A DNA stretch of 64,000 nucleotides from Megalopta genalis (lineage: Eukaryota; Arthropoda; Insecta; Hymenoptera; Halictidae): NCBI RefSeq assembly GCF_051020955.1, contig NC_135021.1:16721962-16785961 (forward strand), in the 5' to 3' direction. Each line of letters starts with the position of its first letter. Within the stretch, counting starts at the first letter, position 1. Below the pieces are notes generated by a model. The model saw nothing but the letters and a program-made list of their open reading frames with translations. It did not search any database and was not told the origin of the DNA. Made by a program: the position numbers and the translations under genes. This document shows positions 57,291 to 64,000 of the stretch, piece by piece.

Positions 57291-57356
57291 ATGGCGGCAG
57301 CCAACAAATGGAATTTGTCCCGGGAGGATATTCAGACTGCGGACAAGGACGAGAGA
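57291..57356 (+). CDS. VAMP4: VAMP4-like v-SNARE, exon 1 (complete gene of five exons)
   Basis: Start codon in good context (GAAGATGG). Exon 1 encodes residues 1-22, MAAANKWNLSREDIQTADKD then ER, and ends before GTGAGT. With the exons at 57894, 58017, 58716 and 60886, all phases agree and give a 144-residue protein, close to vertebrate VAMP4 (about 141). Order: acidic di-leucine N-terminus (about 20-38), linker (39-59), arginine SNARE motif (about 60-114, zero-layer Arg81), membrane anchor (about 122-141). VAMP4 works on trans-Golgi and endosomal membranes as the vesicle SNARE pairing with syntaxin and SNAP partners. Assignment over other R-SNAREs rests on the LLEHDSEPDED motif and the short KY-S tail. 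Confidence 0.9.
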
Positions 57357-57893
57357 GTGAGTATTTCGCAACGTTGCTGGCCGAAATTAGAGTCGCAGAT
57401 AACGAGCGCGCTCGAAATGTCAGGCTCCGGCGGGAGTTTCAAACGTGGGCGTATTAGGCATAGTGCGAACAACGAGCGCGGCACAAGCTTGCCTATATTG
57501 TAATTATAAAACGCGAAGTTTTGAACGTGTCACTCTGCGATATATAGGGCAGCCCGTTTAAATCGGTCCAGTCAAATATCTTGCAAACCGTCGGCGATAC
57601 CGAATAATGGCTCGGATCAAAGTCGAATGGTTTCAAGGTTTTCTAGGTCAACGGGGCAGAAAAGATACGAAGGTTAACTTCATTTAAAAAAAATGTAATC
57701 GCATATTTTTCGTTGCACCGATCGATGCAACTTGTTATTTTCTACACAAAAGCCATTTATTGCTTAATAGAAGATACTTTATAAGTTTGGCATTAAGAAA
57801 TAGCTAAAAAAAATAACGTTTGAAAATAATGACGATAAAGCTTGGAAAATAAAGTTTACAGTTAAATAATGGTAGTTTTTGAACGGGTTTCAG

Positions 57894-57943
57894 GAGACGC
57901 TGCTGGAGCACGACAGCGAACCGGACGAAGACATGCTGTTCAA
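57894..57943 (+). CDS. VAMP4: VAMP4-like v-SNARE, exon 2 (acidic di-leucine motif)
   Basis: Residues 23-38, ETLLEHDSEPDEDMLF, plus two bases of the next codon, between acceptor GGGTTTCAG and donor GTGAGT. The di-leucine followed by an acidic cluster matches the TGN-sorting signal described for VAMP4 (LL followed by DS and a run of D/E). A casein-kinase-2-type site (S-E-x-D) lies within it. Confidence 0.9.
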
Positions 57944-58016
57944 GTGAGTTCAGTAACGTTCTTCTATTTCAGGCGCACGTTTTACCAATATCCTGACGTC
58001 TACCGATCGTTTTCAG

Positions 58017-58076
58017 CCAACCAAATACATCCACAGTGGAACCGAGTGCGTCTAGATCCGACATAAAAATGGATAG
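58017..58076 (+). CDS. VAMP4: VAMP4-like v-SNARE, exon 3 (linker)
   Basis: 60 nt after GATCGTTTTCAG. It encodes N39 (split codon), then QPNTSTVEPSASRSDIKMD (40-58) and two bases of Ser59, ending at donor GTAAGA. It is a polar, Ser/Thr-rich linker without known motif. An alternative reading through the donor hits a stop at once (AGG TAA), which supports splicing. Confidence 0.85.
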
Positions 58077-58309
58077 GTAAGAAACATAATCTTGCGTGTG
58101 TTTATTTCTAAGTTATACTGTCGAGTAATTTTAGTTATATACTTTTAAAGATTTCGCAGATGTGTAAATCGTTCGAACTTAAAAATCGGTGCGACTTTCA
58201 TCGATTTCTTATCGGATTCGTAATTTTCGATACAAATTCAAAAATTACGATACGGATCGGTGCGCGATGGAAGTGCGCTTTGAAAGTAATTTAAACGTTT
58301 CTATATAAC

Positions 58310-58547
58310 GCCGTTTATTTTGAAAGTGGCATAAGTCACTTTGTTTTTAAGTCGATATATTTAAGGGTTCGCGTTTTAACACCGTTTAAAAATATGGATG
58401 CTAACTTTCGAGAAGATTTACTTGTATTTGTTATCTCAGGATACTGATATATATTTCTCGGTATAAATAATTTCGTATAAACATTAAAAAAAAATCACCG
58501 CTTTTCATCACGGTAAAGTGACTTGTGCCACTTTCAAAATAAACGGC
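58310..58547. mobile_element. Miniature inverted-repeat element in VAMP4-like intron 3
   Basis: 33-bp inverted ends: GCCGTTTATTTTGAAAGTGG (58310 on) and its complement finishing at 58547, with 2 mismatches. The interior matches 42980-43204 in reverse orientation. No ORF. It fills much of the 639-bp intron between exons 3 and 4. Confidence 0.88.
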
Positions 58548-58715
58548 TCATATCTGTGCGTACAATGTTATCGAAACCTATATTTCGAAGAGTCTGTAGA
58601 TCGATCGTATTCAACAAAACACACGTGGACAGCGTACAATTCATACGCGAAAAGTTCGCAAGCTTTATGAAATTTGCTGAATAATTCGGAAGAACTTTAT
58701 CGTTTCGTGTCCAAG

Positions 58716-58948
58716 CGTCCGGCTGCAGATTCAAGAGGTGACAGAGGTGATGCGTGAGAACGTGCAGAAAGTGATGGAGCGCGGTGAGCGGCTCGAGGAT
58801 CTGCAGGATGCCAGCGATCGTTTATCAATGGCCGGAAACGAGTTCAGAGCTTCGGCGAAAAAAGCGCAGCAGCGAGCTTGGCTTCAGAACTTCAGGGCTA
58901 GAGTGATACTGGTTACCATCACAGTGACCGTGATCGTCTGCATCATCG
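58716..58948 (+). CDS. VAMP4: VAMP4-like v-SNARE, exon 4 (SNARE motif and membrane anchor)
   Basis: It opens after TTTCGTGTCCAAG at 58716; the nearby CTGCAG acceptor would break the frame, so phase decides the start. It encodes residues 60-136. The heptad-repeat SNARE motif runs LQIQEVTEVMRENVQKVMER then GERLEDLQDASDRL and on to W114, with Arg81 (of V-M-E-R) as the ionic zero-layer residue of R-SNAREs. The juxtamembrane WLQNFRAR is followed by the hydrophobic VILVTITVTVIVCII. Donor GTAAAT follows at 58949; without splicing a stop comes two codons later, which would shorten the anchor. Confidence 0.95.
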
Positions 58949-59408
58949 GTAAATAACTAAACCACCGTTCATTGATGATGCATGTTCGGCGCATGTTTTT
59001 TTTTCACTGCATTTCACCGTTCCCGCGCAGAAACGCCCGATTATCTAATTTCCAACTTTGGATGACGGCACTGGGCCACTTGTGATACAACATCGAACCT
59101 TTGCGTCAATGCGGTAAATTTTCTATTCGTTCAATAAGTTTGTGATCGTTCTGCAATTATCCAGAAATTAGAAACCGTTTTATTTGGCTGCATAATTAAT
59201 TTAGCTTCACGATCAAATTCGGTTTGTATTAACCTCCTTTGCTTGGCAAATTATTTACTGGACGTCGGATCATCAAAATCTGCATAAACTTCCTTCGCTT
59301 GCTAAGATAGCAACCTTAAAATCTGATGACCTATATATATTTAAATAAACAGTTGAACCATCCTTAGACTTGTCTTTCACTTACTGTTCTCCCATCGAAC
59401 GGTTTGGT

Positions 59409-59466
59409 GGAATAAAAATACATCGCCGTACCTTTGATGAAAGGTACGGCGATGTATTTTTATTCC
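59409..59466. repeat. Perfect 27-bp hairpin in VAMP4-like intron 4
   Basis: The left arm 59409-59435 (GGAATAAAAATACATCGCCG then TACCTTT), loop GATG, and the right arm 59440-59466 are exactly complementary. There are no further inverted repeats outside it, so it is not an obvious transposon end. Confidence 0.95.
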
Positions 59467-59899
59467 ATTATTTGGCAAAGATTTTTTGCGAAAAATAAGA
59501 CGAATCGCCAATATCGAAAGCCGCAAAGATAACCGACAAAAGCAGAAATTAAATAAACATCGGCTCAATGGTTCTCTGCAAAAACACGAAAACGTATGAA
59601 ACACAAGTTGGGAGCTGATATCTGGATACCCCGATTAGTGACTTTTTATATTATTAGTAGTTTACATTAGCATCGATAAGATTGACGCAGTGTCGAGAAA
59701 CACATTCCAGAATATTTTTGGGACAATTGATAAGGAAGAGAACGCTCACCATCCAGAGCTGGTTATATTTTATTCGAATAACGAATAAATATTATTCGTA
59801 GAATTTATTTTTGGAATATTATATTCGAATCAAATTTTATTCGAAGAATTTGTTCGATATATTATGAGAATCAAATTTCGTTCATAGAATTTATTCGAA

Positions 59900-60230
59900 A
59901 AATCAGTCGAATAATTTACTATATTCGAAATGCTATTCGAATAATTTATTATATTCGAAATGCTATTCGAATAATTTATTCTATTCGAATAATTTACTAT
60001 ATTCGAAATGCTATTCGAATAATTTACTATATTCGAAATGCTATTCGAATAATTGACTATATTCGAAATGCTATTCGAATAATTTATTCTATTCGAATAA
60101 TTTACTATATTCGAAATGCTATTCGAATAATTTACTATATTCGAAATGCTATTCGAATAATTTACTATATTCGAAATGCTATTCGAATAATTGACTATAT
60201 TCGAAATTCTATTCGAATAGAGAAATGTAT
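59900..60230. repeat. 30-bp tandem with TTCGAA cores, about 10 copies
   Basis: Units of ATTCGAAATGCTATTCGAAT plus AATTTACTAT, with occasional 20-bp part-units (TCTATTCGAATAATTTAC). Each unit holds two TTCGAA palindromes. Degenerate copies extend left to about 59770. It lies within VAMP4-like intron 4. Confidence 0.95.
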
Positions 60231-60885
60231 TCGAAATGTTACTCGAATAATACCCAAATCTGCCGTCATCCGAAAGTTAATTGAGAAATACCAAAACGCA
60301 ATTTTGCATTCGATCGTTATAAATTTTGGCAGATGCAATTGCCGAGTAAGTACTAATCGGGCGTTTCTGATTCTGTGAACAGTCTGCATCCATCTGTCGC
60401 CGACTCTGTCGTTCACTGTTCTCTATCTCATTGTGTGTTCACTTCTGTTGTGTGTCGGTACTTCTGTTGTCACGCACACAAAAAAAAGAACATTTTAACA
60501 CAGTCCACGTAGTCAGGCCGACGCGTATCGTTTTCAGTTCTGGACATCATGGTGCTTTACCTGGTTCTCAGATAGCGAACACGATGTAACGAGCTTCGAT
60601 CGGTCAATGCCAGGTATTCATGACACTTTTTCCACTACTGTTAATTTGCTCCGCGTTCGTGTGCCCCATATAATTGAAACGTTGGCTACGTTGTAAGCTA
60701 CCGTTGAGCATGCTGTGCAATTTCGTGTATCACGGTTGAACCCGACGAAACGGCAGGTTCTCCCCGCATTCTTTCTATCCACTATTCATGTCCGGTTTGC
60801 GCACGCCCCGGCACGCTTGGACGCTGTTCTCGTGCCCGACGAGACCGGAAGCACGCGTACGTATCACTGATCTTTTATTTTTCAG

Positions 60886-60911
60886 TAACCATCGTCGTGA
60901 AATACTCGTGA
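60886..60911 (+). CDS. VAMP4: VAMP4-like v-SNARE, exon 5 (last seven residues)
   Basis: A 26-nt coding segment after the strong acceptor TCTTTTATTTTTCAG. With the G left by exon 4 it gives V137, then TIVVKYS and TGA. It extends the hydrophobic anchor to about 20 residues and supplies a K-Y-S tail resembling that of VAMP4 proteins. Phase, the acceptor and completion of the anchor make this exon persuasive even though it is too short to stand alone. The intron before it is 1,937 bp. Confidence 0.85.
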
Positions 60912-62227
60912 CTGAGGCTCCCTCCAGACTGAAACCCGATTGCCTGCGAGCGTACGTTGCGTATTTGTACCTGTCTTTCATGGTGTATTATAATCATAAG
61001 TTTATATATCAATACATATCCTATTATTTTTAAATACAACTGCGTCTGTCGCGCCTATTTCTTTGCCTATCACGATATAACCTTTGGCAGAAAGTGTATG
61101 TCAACTTAACGATACTTACATCGATGGTCATTTTCATAACGAATCACTATTTTACGATCAAAATGCACGAACGAAACGTAAAATCAACGGAAATAGAAGC
61201 TACAAATGGTAAAATTCGTTTGCGTGCAAAACAGACAATAGTATCCATTGGAATAATTTTCTTCGGCAATTTCTATTGTCATCATTCGAAGTGGCTGAAA
61301 CATATTTTCTCACGTCAGTTACATCTTCTTGGAATTTTCTCGTATTATTTGTGGACACTATTTTCGCAGAAGAACAATATATATTTTGTCGCATTTGTCT
61401 AAAATATATGCGACACTATCTTCCATCTTCAATAAACGTTCAAGTCATTCTTTCAACAATCATATTTTCAATATCAATAGAATATCTTCTGTCATGGATT
61501 GTATGTCACCTCGATCGACGCTGAAGAAATATTTTCGTTCAATTTTACATTTTACGAAGAAATATTTTACTTAAAATTTACATTTTAAGTCACATTACGT
61601 TGAGTACACACGTTAATACAAGACACATTCGTCTATGTTGATTTTACGTGCGGCGCCTACCCGAAGGTTTTAATACAAGATACAGTACAATTTTGCAGGA
61701 GAACAGCGAAGTATGTTCATCGTCTTAAAATAAATGCAGTTTTTCTAACGAATTGTGTGGCCGCGTCCGCCGGCGTCTATCTTATTAATCGATTAGAAAA
61801 TTGAACGCAACGTTGCAGGACACGCGCGCGACCCCACTATGGTGCAATTAAAGCCGGCACAATTGCCATTGCCGCGATGCGACGGCCAACGTGAACCGGT
61901 ATCAATCGGTTGTTCGCGAACGAATGTAACTTACAGTATGTCGAACTCGTAAACCTCGAGTCCCGAAAATTTCACTGAATTCGAAGATCCCCCGCCCTTC
62001 TATTTTCCGTTCGAAATGCTCGGACATTCAAGTGCACTTTGTAAGAAGCAATTTCCGAAGTTGAGAAAGTTTTAAGACGTAACGCTATGGAGACATCCGT
62101 CATTTGTTCCGTAAATCCGAAGGCTCTGCTGCGGAGCCCAATATTTTTAGCATGATTACACCGAAGATGTTATGTTTTTGTAGACGTTGGCAATTGTTAT
62201 TTGTAGCGAAAACGTACTTAGCGTGTG
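60912..62227. other. VAMP4-like 3' region and intergenic DNA
   Basis: Probable 3' untranslated region; the first AATAAA that I see is at 61431-61436. ORFs of 81-102 codons at 61094-61574 occur in AT-rich DNA without recognisable features. Confidence 0.45.
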
Positions 62228-62390
62228 TACCATTACGATTAAAACATTTTTTGCCCATTTTTATACTTAGCAACATAAAATGAATAAAATCAAACGCTTT
62301 TACAAGGACGTGTAATCTTTTCCGCTCGAAATAAAACTTCCTTTATCTCGGGCGCTTTGCTCCAAAAATGTGTCGGAGCTGCTAATAGTG
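62228..62390. repeat. Direct repeat copy A (~163 bp)
   Basis: TACCATTACGATTAAAACAT and the following ~160 bp recur at 62763-62925 with about ten differences. Contents include CAAGGACGTGTAATCTT and CTCCAAAAATGTG. Confidence 0.9.
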
Positions 62391-62394
62391 ACAT

Positions 62395-62458
62395 TTTTCA
62401 GAAAAACGCTGTTCAACTTTATTTTAGAACGTCCGAAGAATATTTACTAATTTTTAAT
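62395..62458. mobile_element. Fragment related to the sequence left of the 40706 TA-type element
   Basis: CAGAAAAACGCTGTTCAACT...GAACGTCCGAAGAATATTTA is the complement of about 40675-40735, the region joining the satellite to that element. This is a partial copy without ends. Confidence 0.6.
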
Positions 62459-62762
62459 TTAACTTAATTATTAATGGAGCCGATTCCAGTGAAGATTAAC
62501 GATAAAAAAATTCCGGCAAACTCACGCAAAAGATATTTTTGTTTCAATAATTCCGTATCCAAACAGAATTCAACGGACGATTCGCAATGCTAATTTTATA
62601 ATAAATCGCGTCAAAGAACACGGGGGATATATTTATTTAAGAATTGTGAAGAATATCGTTAATAGTAAATTTACCCATTTCGATGAGGATGCATTTGCTG
62701 CTTGGAAATTTCGGTCACGATTCACGATATCGATGCACCGACCTCGCACAATGTTAAGTAGA

Positions 62763-62925
62763 TACCATTACGATTAAAACATTTTTTGCCCATTTTTATA
62801 CTTAACAACATAAAATGAATAAAATCAAACGCTTTCACAAGGACGTGTAATCTTTACCGCACAAGATAAGACTTCCTTTATCTCAGGCGCTTTTCTCCAA
62901 AAATGTGCCGGAGTTGCTGACAGGT
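62763..62925. repeat. Direct repeat copy B (~163 bp)
   Basis: Second copy of 62228-62390, in the same orientation, 535 bp downstream. No inverted ends are visible, so the nature of the repeat is unknown. Confidence 0.9.
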
Positions 62926-63972
62926 AGTACTCGAGAAACGCGTGGAGCGCTAAGGGCTAACTTTACAATAAAACCTGGATCCTAAGATTTTGCTTGAACA
63001 CAGGAATTTACGTTTGATTGCCGCGTGCACGATGCACATCCAAAATTAGGATTACTGTCGATACGAGAACGTTGTTATTCATAATTTAAGTATTCATTTC
63101 CTGAATCATGTTAAGATTTGTATACAACGAAAGCACTATTTATAGATTAGGAATAAACATAATAAAACGTCGTTCGAACCATTTTGATTGAATTAAATAA
63201 TATGTCTTTAAGGGTCGTATACCTTGATGATAATACCCCTAATGAATGAAAGGCGCGGTCGTGACTAGTAGGAATTTCTCGTATGTATAATAAATGGAGA
63301 GGATAGCATTCTATGTTTCTTAAAGGGATAGAATAAAACTTCATCTCTTATTGTTCGTTGGCGAACGTCTTCACAAAAACAGAAATGAACGTACAGCGAA
63401 CCTTTGCAACTTGCTCGCCTCGACTCAACTTTGAACTCGGAACAGCAGCCTCGATTCTCTATATTTTTAGCCGGGGGCATTTGCATCGGCCTGCCGTTCA
63501 GATTCACCGCGACGCGGTGGGGCGAAACTGCAAATGCAAAAGCAAATTTTTCTTCGATCTTGACGCGTGGAACGCGAGTGATCGCACACGGGGACGGTCC
63601 GAAGTCGATCTGTCGACCTTTGCTCGCCGTTCCTTACCCCGGACTTTCTGAAAGGCTACGCCAATGACTATCAATGACGATCACTTGTACGCTCGGCTCG
63701 CGAGACGACGCACGTACACGCGGCCAACACACGTAGACGGTGAGCCGCATCGGCGTGTATCACGTTCGTTGACAACGTTGTCAGTCGTGGTTCGGTCGCG
63801 GTTCGGTCGCGAGTCGCCGTCTCAGCGAGTGTCCGTTCCGCTTCGCGAGAACCGAGAGAAAGAATTCGCTTTTCAATTTTCCCGCTGATCAGGGCAGGCT
63901 GCTGATCTATATTGTCGAGGCAACAACACGTCTGCCTACAGTGTACACCTTCTACCTCAAGTTCGCCTAACC
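62926..63972. other. Intergenic; CpG-rich upstream region near the right edge
   Basis: AT-rich to about 63350, then increasingly GC- and CpG-rich. An initiator-like TCAGTC lies at 63781 with GGTTCGGTCGCG repeated twice just after it, a plausible insect promoter for the start codon at 63973. Overlapping ORFs here have no recognisable content. Confidence 0.35.
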
Positions 63973-64000
63973 ATGGCAGCGCGCGAGCTGGTGATAGCGG
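63973..64000 (+). CDS. Possible start of a gene truncated by the window edge
   Basis: ATG in a favourable context (TAACCATGGC), followed by MAARELVIA up to the window end. It sits at the end of a CpG-rich leader. Too short to identify; the frame upstream is not informative. Confidence 0.35.

Overview
The window looks like insect nuclear DNA, most likely from a hymenopteran (bee, ant or wasp). The coding exons are few and short, bounded by clean GT/AG splice sites and separated by long AT-rich but CpG-rich introns. The DNA between them is crowded with short TTAA-flanked, TA-flanked and hAT-type inverted-repeat elements, microsatellites and satellite DNA. The species call is an inference. No bacterial, viral or organellar genes were recognised.

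Two genes can be reconstructed with confidence, both on the + strand. (1) An RGK-family (Rad/Gem/Kir-like) small GTPase, with four coding exons at 17218-17426, 43334-43425, 44998-45190 and 46394-46674. It carries GESGVGKT, NKSD and ETSS motifs, a basic C-terminal extension and the RGK signature tail ending CENLHVL. All splice phases agree; the N-terminal exon(s) were not found. (2) A complete five-exon VAMP4-like v-SNARE of 144 residues, with exons at 57291-57356, 57894-57943, 58017-58076, 58716-58948 and 60886-60911. It has an acidic di-leucine N-terminus, an arginine SNARE motif and a C-terminal membrane anchor completed by a tiny last exon. Partial genes touch both edges: a Ser/Val/Lys-rich exon on the - strand at 1-196 and a possible + strand start codon at 63973. 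A 100-codon ORF (42435-42737) lies inside an inverted-repeat element.

Layout: 0.2-17.2 kb is non-coding DNA with several miniature transposons, including an 8788-9086 hAT element with a perfect 8-bp target duplication. From 17.4 to 43.3 kb runs one ~25.9-kb RGK intron. It holds two inverted-repeat elements, a 32-bp minisatellite (20.5-21.1 kb), a ~554-bp (ATAAT)n tract, five ~1.7-2.1-kb hairpin-dense tandem units (22.5-31.2 kb), a degenerate ~360-bp repeat (31.9-33 kb), about 51 copies of a 131-142-bp C-run satellite (33.65-40.58 kb), and a 1.17-kb element carrying the 100-codon ORF. From 43.4 to 46.7 kb are the remaining RGK exons. From 46.7 to 57.2 kb is intergenic DNA with mariner relics and TTAA elements. 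From 57.2 to 61.4 kb is the VAMP4-like gene, with a miniature element in intron 3 and a perfect 27-bp hairpin in intron 4. The remainder is intergenic, leading to a possible promoter at the right edge.

The two intact genes have no evident shared pathway; they are simply neighbours. The most unusual material is the repeat content: the hairpin-dense tandem units, the higher-order C-run satellite, and three different TTAA elements that each contain an internal ~44-bp tandem repeat built around a short palindrome.
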